Shown in pieces: positions 25,379-32,262 of a stretch of DNA of 32,434 bases (position 1 is its first letter; each line of letters opens with the position of its first letter). The DNA comes from Oscillospiraceae bacterium. Lineage in GTDB: Bacteria; Bacillota_A; Clostridia; Oscillospirales; Oscillospiraceae. The notes beneath the pieces were generated by a model. It saw only the letters and a program-made list of their open reading frames with translations. It was not told where the DNA came from and did not search any database. Location of the stretch: the NCBI GenBank assembly GCA_031265965.1, contig JAISBX010000044.1:1-32434 (forward strand), in the 5' to 3' direction. Both the position numbers and the translations under genes were made by a program.

Positions 25379-27808
25379 TTACATTCCCATTCGCCTGCGC
25401 TCGGTCGCGAGGCGTTTCTCTATCGCGTCGTACACCTTGTCGGTCAGCTTTGTTATATCGGCTTGCGTGAACGCGGCCTGCTGGCGCGGCCTGTCGTGCT
25501 CCTTGAGCTTCATGTCCACGGGCGGGGCGTACGCGGCCGTCGCGGCTCCGCCGTATCCGGGCGCCGTCCACGCCGTCTGCTCTGTCATCCCTGCAGCGAC
25601 GCGACGGGCGTCGGCCGTCACCGGCTCTATGCCCGCGCTCACCGGCGCCGCCTCCTGAAAGCTCCGGTTTATGAAGCTCCCCGCCCAATCGGGTATCTGC
25701 ATATTGCCCGAACTCACCGGCGCGGAGCTGCCGGCGCTCAAATTCTGCGTCAGGAATATATCGGTCTGCGGATAGAACGCGCTGCTCCGGAGCCTGCGCG
25801 CGACGTCCGCGCTGCTGCCTCGCGATATGCTCTGGACCGTCCTGCGGATATCTCCCAGCAGCGTGTAATACTCTCGCGAATTCGTGAGGCCGCGCGTGAC
25901 CGCGTCCGTTATGCTTACGTAGCCGCTGTCTACGTCGCCTCCTATAGACGACACGTTGAACAGCTCCGGGAACGATGCGTAAACCGCGCCGCTGTCGGAG
26001 CTCCAAGCCCCGCGCAGCATAGAGCTTCGCAATATGGACGGCAGCACGCCCGCCAGCGTCTGCGCCAGCACGTACCGGTCAAGCGAACCTATACCGCGCC
26101 GTCCGTCCGCTCCGTCGCCCGCGGGCGCCGTATCGGTCCCGTGCAGGAATATGTTCTGACGCCGCATGATATTCTGCGCTATTCTGACTATATTGCGTAC
26201 CGCCTTGTATAGCTGCCCCCTGTCAGGCGACGCCGATTCGGCCGGGCGCAAAAACGGGCGGAACACATCGTCCGCGCTGACGGAATAGTAGCCCTCGCTC
26301 TGCGAGATGTGCGTGAGCTCCGAGTTTTCCGTGAACACATCGCCGGAGCTGTAATAGCTCTCCACATCCTCCCGGACTATCTGCTCCACAAAGCTCTCAA
26401 ACAGCGGCGAGGCGAAAAACTCCTCGTACGTATCATACAATCCGTATCCGGCGTCCGCGAACGTGCCGTCCGCGCCGCGGGGGCCGCGCGCGCCCCGCTC
26501 TCCGTGATAGAACACGTTCTTCGACCCGTATATCTCGCGCGCGAATTTCAGTATGTTCTTAACGACGCCTCTCAGCTTCACGGACGCGGGCTCCGACGAG
26601 CCGGGGCGGTACATAAAGTGCCTGTAAACGGTGTCGGCGCTCCGGCGCTCCGTGTCCCCGTAGCGCGTTGTATAGTAGCTGTCGCCCTGAGAGATGTGCG
26701 TGAGCCCCGGGCTCTCCGTGAACACATCGCCGGAGCTGTAGTAGCTCTCCACGTCCTCCCGGACTATCTGCTCCACAAAGCTCTCAAACAGCGGCGAGGC
26801 AAAAAACTCCTCGTATGAGCCGTACTCCGCGCCCGCGTCGAGCCCGCCGTACCCCCTGAGCCCGCGCGCGCCCCGCTCGCCGTGATAGAACACGTTTTTC
26901 GACCCGTATATCTCGCGCGCGAATTTCAGTATGTTCTTAACGACGCCGCGCAACTTTACGGACGCGGGCTCAGACGAGCCGGGGCGGTACATAAAGTGCC
27001 GGTAAACGGCGTCCGCGCCCCGGCGCCCCGCGTCTCCGGCGAGCGTGTAATAGCTGTCGCTCCGGGAGACGTGCGTTAGCCCCGTCCCGCCTGCCGTGAC
27101 GCCGCCGAAGGCGCTGTAGCTGCTGTAGTTATCGTAGCTGCCGTAGCTCTCGATGTCCTCCCGGACTATCTGTTCCACAAAGCTCTCAAATTCCGGGGAC
27201 GTCAGCAGCGTCCCGTATTCGGCGGCGGCGCCCGCCAAACCCGCGGCGCCTGCCAAGCCCGCGGCGCCAGCAAGTCCGTCCGCGCCCCGCGAGCCGCGGT
27301 AGAACACGTTCTTCGACCCGTATATCTCGCGCGCGAATTTTAGTATGTTCTTAACGACGCCGCGCAGCTTGCCCGACGCGGGGTTTGACGAGCCGGGTTT
27401 GTACATAAAGTATCTGTACACCGCATCTGAGCCCCGCCGCGTCCGCACGCCGTCCCGCTCCTGCAAATAAATTCCGCGCGCCGGCGAGCCGGCTGTACGC
27501 ATCGCGTTTCTTATCGCGCCGCGCACCGCCGCCGCCGCGGAAGCGGCGTTGTACACTGTCGACCTGTTGTCAAAGAACAGCTTGACGTCTATGGCGCGCC
27601 GCTCCTCCGGCGCGTCCTGCCCGCCCTCCTCAAGATAGTCCAAATCGGGCGGCATTACGTGCGCGGGAAGCGCCGCGAGATATTTGGCGGCGATGAGCTC
27701 GGCGGACAGCAAAACGGGCGCGCCGGAGAATTCTCCGGCCGCCACAGGCGTTACCGCCGCGATATTCCGGCGCGCAAACGTCATTGCGTCCATCGAGCTT
27801 ATGTCCAT
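25379..27808 (-). CDS. Tandem-repeat protein with collagen-like segments in the tape-measure position
   Basis: This 809-aa protein starts at the ATG at 27808, overlapping the previous stop as TGATG; a GTG at 27817 is an alternative. The N-terminal ~125 residues hold a diverged unit. Residues ~128-513 are three close repeats of 138, 126 and ~122 aa, each with VYRxFMYxPGSSxPAS, LRGVVKNILKFAREIYGSKN, a Gly-x-x stretch, FESFVEQIVREDxESY and a THxSxxxxYY end. A fourth, degenerate unit follows to ~567. The first Gly-rich stretch is collagen-like (eight triplets such as GLA GAA); the others are shorter (GERGARGPRGAD). The C-terminal helix DITKLTDKVYDAIEKRL resembles ends I recall in proteins from this slot of other eCIS loci. 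The place just before the LysM gene is where phages encode the tape measure, but no TM or long coiled coil is visible. Function unproven. Confidence 0.8.
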   Translation of the reverse strand: MDISSMDAMTFARRNIAAVTPVAAGEFSGAPVLLSAELIAAKYLAALPAHVMPPDLDYLEEGGQDAPEERRAIDVKLFFDNRSTVYNAASAAAAVRGAIRNAMRTAGSPARGIYLQERDGVRTRRGSDAVYRYFMYKPGSSNPASGKLRGVVKNILKFAREIYGSKNVFYRGSRGADGLAGAAGLAGAAGLAGAAAEYGTLLTSPEFESFVEQIVREDIESYGSYDNYSSYSAFGGVTAGGTGLTHVSRSDSYYTLAGDAGRRGADAVYRHFMYRPGSSEPASVKLRGVVKNILKFAREIYGSKNVFYHGERGARGLRGYGGLDAGAEYGSYEEFFASPLFESFVEQIVREDVESYYSSGDVFTESPGLTHISQGDSYYTTRYGDTERRSADTVYRHFMYRPGSSEPASVKLRGVVKNILKFAREIYGSKNVFYHGERGARGPRGADGTFADAGYGLYDTYEEFFASPLFESFVEQIVREDVESYYSSGDVFTENSELTHISQSEGYYSVSADDVFRPFLRPAESASPDRGQLYKAVRNIVRIAQNIMRRQNIFLHGTDTAPAGDGADGRRGIGSLDRYVLAQTLAGVLPSILRSSMLRGAWSSDSGAVYASFPELFNVSSIGGDVDSGYVSITDAVTRGLTNSREYYTLLGDIRRTVQSISRGSSADVARRLRSSAFYPQTDIFLTQNLSAGSSAPVSSGNMQIPDWAGSFINRSFQEAAPVSAGIEPVTADARRVAAGMTEQTAWTAPGYGGAATAAYAPPVDMKLKEHDRPRQQAAFTQADITKLTDKVYDAIEKRLATERRRMGM
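26108..27427 (-). repeat. Tandem coding repeats within the 809-aa protein
   Basis: Repeat 1 spans about 27427-27014 (414 bp), repeat 2 27013-26636 (378 bp), repeat 3 26635-26270, and a degenerate fourth part runs to about 26108. Repeats 2 and 3 are nearly identical in DNA over long stretches, for example around 26501-26620 and 26881-27000. All unit lengths are multiples of three, so gain or loss of a unit would keep the frame. The near identity points to recent duplication or ongoing recombination. Confidence 0.85.
27224..27295 (-). repeat. Collagen-like Gly-x-x repeat segment
   Basis: Eight consecutive triplets with Gly in the first place (GSR GAD, then GLA GAA three times) are encoded by short near-identical 18-bp repeats inside repeat unit 1. 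Collagen-like runs usually trimerise. Units 2 and 3 have only short versions at the same place. Confidence 0.8.
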
Positions 27809-28230
27809 CAGAAGCACCCGTTATAGATAAATTCTATACTCGTCACCGCGAGCTCGGACTGAAGGCTGTTCAGCGACGGGCCCACATATTTTGTCGGCAT
27901 AGCGCCGATCACGGTCCACACCCGCATGACCTGCCCGGTGTGGTCGCACAGCGACACAATACCGTCGAGCGTGCGTGTAACGCCCAGATTGATCTCGCTC
28001 ATCCACGTGGAAAATTCATCATAGCTCGTAACGGTCCCCTGCTGGAGAACAAGAGTCTGCGGGACGATACCCTTGAAAAAGCGCCTCGGATAATTTCTGC
28101 CTCCCTCGCTGTACGTCTCCCACTCGAACTCCACGCCCAGTCCCGATACGGATGTAAATTCCCCGCTCATACCTATGCCGAGCCCGTCAAAAATCACGTT
28201 GAAAAAAGCTGACGGAACAAATCCATACAT
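27808..28230 (-). CDS. Tube-type protein 3 (gp19-like)
   Basis: This 140-aa protein belongs to the T4 gp19-like/Hcp-like tube family: FVPSAFFNVIFDG, then GEFTSVSGLGVEFEWETY, then FFKGIVPQTLVLQQG and EFSTWMSEINLGV, with a final strand TSIEFIYNGCF. The ATG at 28230 has AGGA 11 nt upstream. Known: eCIS loci commonly carry a main tube protein plus one or two minor ones (Afp5-like) that form the first rings above the hub. Being nearest to the LysM and hub genes, this copy may be the tube initiator. It overlaps the repeat protein start by one base. Confidence 0.9.
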   Translation of the reverse strand: MYGFVPSAFFNVIFDGLGIGMSGEFTSVSGLGVEFEWETYSEGGRNYPRRFFKGIVPQTLVLQQGTVTSYDEFSTWMSEINLGVTRTLDGIVSLCDHTGQVMRVWTVIGAMPTKYVGPSLNSLQSELAVTSIEFIYNGCF

Positions 28231-28273
28231 CACAACATCCGTCCTGTCATAACCTTTATCCGGCGCCCCCGCG

Positions 28274-28747
28274 TCACGGCAAGGTTTGTCTCTTGAAGCC
28301 TGTTATCGCGAATACTATTGTCTCGGTCAGCACGGCGCTGTTCATGCCGTCCATCTCTGAGAGCTCGTACTGGACCGGCATTGCCTCATAGAGCGTCCAC
28401 CGCACCGCGCTTTTGCCGTTTCGGTCTACTGCCGTCACATTTATAGTGCGGCGCATATCCTTTCCCGTGGCGGCGCTTATCTCGTCCGGCGCGGCGGAGA
28501 GTATCCAGTCGAGAAATTCGTTGTCTCCGATCACTCCCTTGCTGAACCTGACGTTCTGGAACGTCGTCAACGCCGGAATTTCCCGCAAAACGCCTCTCCA
28601 CTCGGCCCCCGTGCGGACCTTCACCGTCTCCACCTGCATACTGACGCCTGAGAATTGCGCAAATGCGGCCGTTACCGCGGCGCTCTCGCCCTCCACCCCT
28701 ACGATGAAACGGTATGCGCCAAGCGGATCGTTCTTTAAGCTGCTCAT
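28274..28747 (-). CDS. Tube-type protein 2 (gp19-like)
   Basis: This 157-aa protein is a gp19-like tube paralogue: GAYRFIVGVEGE, then FAQFSGVSMQVETVKVRTG, then LTTFQNVRFSKGVIGDNEFL, and WTLYEAMPVQYELSEMD. It is closer to the main tube protein (29409-29888) than to tube protein 3: both keep an F-x-N-V-x-F strand, an F-L-x-W-I-L-S motif, and a central block N-x-T-V-T/A. The ATG follows the DUF6760-like stop after 17 bp with GAGGG about 12 nt upstream. Role inferred: minor tube ring near the baseplate. Confidence 0.92.
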   Translation of the reverse strand: MSSLKNDPLGAYRFIVGVEGESAAVTAAFAQFSGVSMQVETVKVRTGAEWRGVLREIPALTTFQNVRFSKGVIGDNEFLDWILSAAPDEISAATGKDMRRTINVTAVDRNGKSAVRWTLYEAMPVQYELSEMDGMNSAVLTETIVFAITGFKRQTLP

Positions 28748-28764
28748 CCGCGTCTTACCCTCGC

Positions 28765-29004
28765 CTATTTGAATTCAAAGCGTTCGTTAGCCGTGCCGCT
28801 GAGCTTCCTGTTTATGGCGGATACCTGTTCGCACCACTGCCTGCGTTCGCGGTGCCCCAGCTCCATCAGCTCGTCGTGGCCCCAATGCAGATAATACGCC
28901 AAAAACGCTATCTCCTCGTTGAGCTGCGCCTGCGGATACAGGCTCAGCTCAAAGCGGTCAAAAAATCCGGAGATACCTCTATCTCTTCTCCGCAGTGCGT
29001 ACAA
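28765..29004 (-). CDS. DUF6760-like frame, probably made as a -1 frameshift extension of the upstream chaperone
   Basis: This minus-strand frame encodes LNEEIAFLAYYLHWGHDELM and LGHRERRQWCEQV, which I recognise as DUF6760, a small protein beside the tube genes of eCIS. The frame overlaps the end of the upstream gene by 61 bp. The only start ahead of the domain is a TTG (29004) with AAGGTG just 2 nt away, too close for good initiation, and there is no ATG before the domain core. At 28965-28959 the upstream frame reads T TTT TTG, a slippery heptamer for -1 shifting, after which this frame is in register. The fused product would be about 181 aa. Independent initiation at the TTG cannot be excluded. 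Confidence 0.75.
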   Translation of the reverse strand: MYALRRRDRGISGFFDRFELSLYPQAQLNEEIAFLAYYLHWGHDELMELGHRERRQWCEQVSAINRKLSGTANERFEFK

Positions 29005-29309
29005 GTCACCTTGTATACCGGATCCTCCAGCGAGTTTATGCGCTGGTACAGATCCTGCAGGAACACGAGGTCCGCCGTGTACAGCCCCTCGATAACGCGC
29101 GTGTTCACGCTCGCCACGCTGCCCAGCTTTATCACCACGCGGGACAGCAGTATTATTGACAGATAACCCGGGTTCTGCTTGACCTTCGGGTCTCTCAGCG
29201 GCAATATTTCGTCCGCGGCGGTAGCCAGCCGCATTGTGCCGTTACGGTGCAGATCGCCGCTTTGATCCACATAACCGCGCGGCAGCACGAATTCAAATTC
29301 TGTCTGCAT
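28944..29309 (-). CDS. Tail assembly chaperone-like protein
   Basis: This 121-aa protein starts at the ATG at 29309, with GGGAGG 6 nt upstream; an ATG at 29333 lacks a site. It has a beta N-terminus (TEFEFVLPRGYVDQSG), then RLATAADEILPLRDPKV and LLSRVVIKLGSV, then a helix (DLVFLQDLYQRINSLE), and a CTHC pair near the C-terminus (KVTCTHCGEEIEV). It matches in size, pattern and position the small protein between tube and DUF6760 in eCIS loci, and the position corresponds to phage tail assembly chaperones, which keep the tape measure soluble. The stop at 28944 lies 15 nt after the slippery site. See the DUF6760-like entry. Confidence 0.82.
   Translation of the reverse strand: MQTEFEFVLPRGYVDQSGDLHRNGTMRLATAADEILPLRDPKVKQNPGYLSIILLSRVVIKLGSVASVNTRVIEGLYTADLVFLQDLYQRINSLEDPVYKVTCTHCGEEIEVSPDFLTALS
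28959..28965 (-). other. Candidate -1 ribosomal slippery heptamer T TTT TTG
   Basis: In the chaperone frame the minus strand reads GAT TTT TTG ACC. The heptamer T TTT TTG allows perfect P-site re-pairing (TTT to TTT) and two of three A-site pairs. A -1 slip leads directly into the DUF6760-like frame (GGA TTT TTT GAC). The zero-frame TGA stop is 15 nt further on. I did not identify a clear downstream pseudoknot. Confidence 0.6.
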
Positions 29310-29342
29310 TGCAAACCTCCCATGCGCGCCCATTTACGCGCG

Positions 29343-29374
29343 CTGCGGGAACGGCGGAACCGCCGCCCCCGCAG
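29343..29374 (-). terminator. Strong hairpin after the main tube gene (attenuator or mRNA-end candidate)
   Basis: Plus-strand arms ctgcggg (29343-29349) with cccgcag (29368-29374), and cggcgg (29352-29357) with ccgccg (29360-29365), form a 13-bp stem with a 2x2 internal mismatch and a tiny loop. It lies 35 nt after the tube stop and before the chaperone RBS. No T-run follows on the minus strand, so a complete intrinsic terminator is unlikely. It would suit a partial block or an RNA-stabilising end that keeps sheath and tube transcripts more abundant than the rest. Confidence 0.6.
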
Positions 29375-29408
29375 CACGCTGCACTTCTCACGTATCAGCC
29401 GTTATCCG

Positions 29409-29888
29409 CTAGATGGGCGACGGCTCTCCGGACGGGGCGCCCGGATTATGCTGGAGTCCCTCGTGCGCGATCTCCAGCGAATGTATCGCCACCTCGCCGC
29501 CGAGGCCGCTGAGATCCGGCACCGTGTAGCCGACGGGCCACGCGTTGATGATCTCCCAGCTCGGCCCCTCACTGCCGGCGTCGTCTATCAGCGTTACCGT
29601 GATATTCTTGCGCTGCATACCTGTGGGGTTGGCCGTGTTTGAAGGCGCGACCGAGAGTATCCACTCAAGGAAGTCTGTGTCGTCCGTCACGCCCCAGCGG
29701 AACGTCACGTTGCCGAATTTGGTGAGCCCCGGCAGCTTGCGCGGGGTGTTTCGCAAGTCGTCGCCCTCGCGGTACTCGATCGGATCCACTGAGAGATTCA
29801 TGCCGGAAACCTCCGAGAAGCCGCCGCGCGAAATACCGTCAATTGCGACAACATACCGAAATACTCTGTACGGATAATTTATTGCCAT
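29409..29888 (-). CDS. Main tube protein (gp19-like; Afp1/Pvc1-like)
   Basis: This 159-aa protein shows the full tube pattern: YPYRVFRYVVAIDGISRGGF, then SEVSGMNLSVDPIEYREGDD, then TPRKLPGLTKFGNVTFRWGV, DTDFLEWILSVAP, NITVTLIDDAG and WEIINAWPVGYTVPDLSG, then a final strand HSLEIAHEG. Known: it stacks as hexameric rings into the inner tube delivered into the target. It directly follows the sheath gene (41 bp) and has AAGGAA about 8 nt before its ATG. The sheath-tube pair followed by a hairpin suggests it is the main tube subunit and the copies at 28274 and 27808 are minor. Confidence 0.95.
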   Translation of the reverse strand: MAINYPYRVFRYVVAIDGISRGGFSEVSGMNLSVDPIEYREGDDLRNTPRKLPGLTKFGNVTFRWGVTDDTDFLEWILSVAPSNTANPTGMQRKNITVTLIDDAGSEGPSWEIINAWPVGYTVPDLSGLGGEVAIHSLEIAHEGLQHNPGAPSGEPSPI

Positions 29889-29929
29889 TACAAAAATTCC
29901 TTTCGTATAAAATAAGTATTATGCCGCTC

Positions 29930-31636
29930 TTATTCGCCCGAGGACGCGGTATGCTGCGTTATGCGGAAGATGACAAACTCGGCGGGCTTCACGGGCGCGA
30001 TGCCGATCTGGCATATCAACCGTCCGTTGTCGATGTCGTCCTGAGTCATCGTCGTGCGCCCGCACTCTACGTAAAACGCCTCCGCGGGCGTCGTGCCCGC
30101 CAGCGCGCCCGTGCGCCACACCGATGCGAGGAACATCTCCAGCGTGCGCGTCACGCGCCCCCAGAGCGTCTCGCTGTTGGGCTCGAACACGACCCAGTTT
30201 GTGTTCGCCTTGATGGATTCCTCCACAAAGATGAACAGACGGCGCACGTTGAGATATTTCCACAGTCCGTTGGAGCTTATCGTTCTGGCGCCCCAGACGC
30301 GTATGCCGCGCCCCGTGAACGCGCGGACGAGGTTGATGCCCAAGGGGTTGAGTATATCCTGCTCGGCCTCGTTATACGACACCGACAGGCCGGTGCATGA
30401 GCGGACCACTTCGTTGGCGGGCGCCTTGTGTACGCCGCGCTCCGTATCCGTTCTGGCGTAAATGCCGATCATCGCGCCGCTGGGCGGGAAGTACGCGCTG
30501 CGCTTGGCCAGCGGGTCGAGCGCCTCGAGCCACGGGTGATATATGGCGGCGTACGTGCTGTCGTACATATCGCGGAACTCGCTGACCTCGTTCACCTTTT
30601 TGCGGTCGATAGGTATGTCAAGGACGGCAAAGCGGGACTTGAGGTTCTCGCAGTGCGCTATGAGCGCCGCCTGCACGTCCGGCGTCGTGTTTCCCGGCAC
30701 CGCCATTATGCTGACGTCGGTGTTCTCGAGGAACGCCTGTATGCCCGTGCGCTTGCCGGGGCCGTTGTCGCTGCCTATGAACACGTCGGCGCCTGCGCCG
30801 GATACGCCGCCGTCGCTGCCGCCGGAGAGCGCCAGCGTTATGCCCGCCTCGTCCCCGCCGCAGAGCGTGATCGGTACCACCGCCTCGTCCGCCACCTCGC
30901 CGATCTCAACTCTGATGAGCTCGCTCTTCCCCGTGCGCGCTCCGATGTAGTTGACCGCCTCGGAATTGAGCGACAGATCCGCAAAGTTCTCCACCGTCTC
31001 GCCGAGCTTTACTGACAGCGATATTTCGCACGTGCGTATGTACTTGTTCGTCCCGACCGTAAGGTCGGCGATGCCCTCCATCGTGCACGGGGCATCGAGG
31101 GTTATGATGCCGTCGGCCGCGTTCCTTATCGTCGAGTAGGCCTTCACCTCTCCGTTGAACAGCTCGACGATGTCGCCGACATTGAAGCCGTCGGGATTTT
31201 TGAGCTTCAGCTCCGCGCCGTTGACGGCCGCCACCTGCGTGCGCGCCTTGTAGGACGCAGTCACCGTGACCCTGATCTGGTCTCCCCACTGCCCGCCGTT
31301 CGCCGCGTTCACGGTGAGCACACCGCCGGTGGCCGTCGCCGCCGCCGCGTCCTCGGGCGCCACGCGCATCACATACGCGCGCGAGCCGCCGTTGACAAAA
31401 AAGTGCTCCACCGAGTACGGCAGGAAGCGGTTCTCCCCGTACTTCGCCTCGCCGAGATACCCTCCGTAGATCCTCCTGTAGTCGGCAAAGCTTGTGATGA
31501 ATTGCGGCTTCCCGGACGTCGGCCCGCGTTCCGCCAACCCTATGAAGCCCGCAGTGCTGGTGCTCACCCCCTGCATGGGTACCGCACCGGAGTCAAACTC
31601 CTCAACATATACCCCGGGGTGCAAATATTCCGCCAT
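29930..31636 (-). CDS. Contractile sheath protein (Afp2-4/Pvc2-4-like)
   Basis: This 568-aa protein matches the phage tail sheath family. The N-terminus reads HPGVYVEEFDSGAVPMQGVS, then STAGFIGLAERGP, then SFADYRRIYGGYL and VEHFFVNGGSRAYVMRV. The C-terminal domain has WGARTISSNGLWKYLNVRR, the conserved VFEPNSETLWGRVTR and PAEAFYVECG, then IAPVKPAEFVIFRI. A middle, less conserved domain (~120-330) holds beta-rich insertions. Known: sheath subunits contract to push the tube. Only one sheath gene is present, unlike Afp, which has three. AAAGGAGG lies 11 nt before the ATG. It is the second gene of the operon. Confidence 0.97.
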   Translation of the reverse strand: MAEYLHPGVYVEEFDSGAVPMQGVSTSTAGFIGLAERGPTSGKPQFITSFADYRRIYGGYLGEAKYGENRFLPYSVEHFFVNGGSRAYVMRVAPEDAAAATATGGVLTVNAANGGQWGDQIRVTVTASYKARTQVAAVNGAELKLKNPDGFNVGDIVELFNGEVKAYSTIRNAADGIITLDAPCTMEGIADLTVGTNKYIRTCEISLSVKLGETVENFADLSLNSEAVNYIGARTGKSELIRVEIGEVADEAVVPITLCGGDEAGITLALSGGSDGGVSGAGADVFIGSDNGPGKRTGIQAFLENTDVSIMAVPGNTTPDVQAALIAHCENLKSRFAVLDIPIDRKKVNEVSEFRDMYDSTYAAIYHPWLEALDPLAKRSAYFPPSGAMIGIYARTDTERGVHKAPANEVVRSCTGLSVSYNEAEQDILNPLGINLVRAFTGRGIRVWGARTISSNGLWKYLNVRRLFIFVEESIKANTNWVVFEPNSETLWGRVTRTLEMFLASVWRTGALAGTTPAEAFYVECGRTTMTQDDIDNGRLICQIGIAPVKPAEFVIFRITQHTASSGE

Positions 31637-31674
31637 TTTCCCTGAGTCCTCCTTTATTATTGAGTCCTATAATT

Positions 31675-31723
31675 GACTTTCTTCCGTTCAAGGGCGCCCG
31701 CCGGCTGGAACGGGGAAAAAGTC
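31675..31723 (-). promoter_or_regulatory. Long inverted repeat in the sheath leader
   Basis: Plus-strand gactttcttccgttc (31675-31689) is nearly the reverse complement of gaacggggaaaaagtc (31708-31723), with an 18-nt GC-rich loop region. It lies between the first gene and the sheath RBS. It is not followed by a clear T-run in the direction of transcription, so it looks like a leader stem-loop for processing, stability or regulation. No promoter is convincing here. Confidence 0.55.
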
Positions 31724-31738
31724 ATTCAGAAAGTAGGT

Positions 31739-31756
31739 GCGGCGCGCGGCCGCCGC
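31739..31756 (-). other. GC-only stem-loop just after the first gene
   Basis: On the minus strand GCGGCG-GCCGCG-CGCCGC forms a 6-bp stem with a 6-nt loop directly after the stop of the YbjN-like gene. It is not followed by T residues in a run (the next bases are ACCTACTTTC). It could reduce read-through or merely mark the 3' end of a processed transcript. Confidence 0.4.
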
Positions 31757-31760
31757 GAGC

Positions 31761-32195
31761 TCACTCGTATTCTCCCGCTCTAATCATATTCACGTCTCTC
31801 CAATAATTGACAACGGCCTGAAAATTATATTCCGCCGCCCTGCTCACGGACTCATACGCCGTATATCCGTCGATAATTTCCGCCGCCGTCCTCAAATATA
31901 CGGTCCCGGCGTGCCGGAAAGCGGCCCCCAGCATCAGCTCTCCGTTGATCTTATGGCATAATTCGACGGATTTCGCGGCGTCGGCCGCAAAAGGGTACAT
32001 GCTGACGAAGCTGACAAACCGTCCCTTGCACAGACACGCCACATTCCACTCCGCCGCGCCGCTGCGAATGCGAAAACGATAATCGCCGCCGTCCGCCGTA
32101 TACTCGATCCCGTTGTGTGACAGGAACTCCTCGACTACCTTTTCACTCTCCGATTCGCCCCACTCGCCGCCTATTGCCACAGCAATCCACCGCAC
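31761..32195 (-). CDS. YbjN-like protein, T3SS-chaperone-like fold; first gene of the operon
   Basis: This 144-aa protein starts at a GTG (32195) and ends 125 bp before the sheath. Its pattern fits the YbjN / type III secretion chaperone-like fold: a helix (EKVVEEFLSHNGIEY), a beta sheet (DYRFRIRSGAAEWNVACLCK, then GRFVSFVSMYPF), and helix SVELCHKINGELMLGAAF, then a strand (GTVYLRTAAE) and a closing helix (RAAEYNFQAVVNYW). Known: such proteins are small chaperone-fold proteins, and the fold binds secretion substrates in T3SS. Inferred: it may be a cargo or assembly chaperone or a leader-position regulator for the system. There is only a weak SD-like AGATAAG next to the GTG. It is transcribed from the promoter at 32234-32262. 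Confidence 0.78.
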   Translation of the reverse strand: MRWIAVAIGGEWGESESEKVVEEFLSHNGIEYTADGGDYRFRIRSGAAEWNVACLCKGRFVSFVSMYPFAADAAKSVELCHKINGELMLGAAFRHAGTVYLRTAAEIIDGYTAYESVSRAAEYNFQAVVNYWRDVNMIRAGEYE

Positions 32196-32233
32196 TCTTA
32201 TCTGTTTGTCGCCATTTACACCTTAACATGGAG

Positions 32234-32262
32234 ATAATACCACTGTTTGCCATACGTGTCAA
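32234..32262 (-). promoter_or_regulatory. Consensus sigma-70 promoter for the eCIS operon
   Basis: On the minus strand TTGACA (32262-32257), a 17-bp spacer and TATTAT (32239-32234) form a near-perfect vegetative promoter. The expected start is near 32227, about 30 nt before the GTG of the first gene. No other strong promoter was found between the following genes, so it could drive the whole cluster. Confidence 0.8.

Noticed and set aside
26108..27427. CRISPR-like array
   Set aside because: The repeats are hundreds of bases long, in frame and coding, without spacers of fixed length.
29930..31636. The locus as a prophage
   Set aside because: There are tail-type genes only, with an eCIS-specific AAA+ ATPase, DUF4255, DUF4157 and DUF4280; no capsid, portal, terminase, lysis or integrase genes appear.
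29930..31636. The locus as a type VI secretion system
   Set aside because: There is a single-chain sheath and a LysM adaptor, and no TssJLM, ClpV or TssA-type genes.
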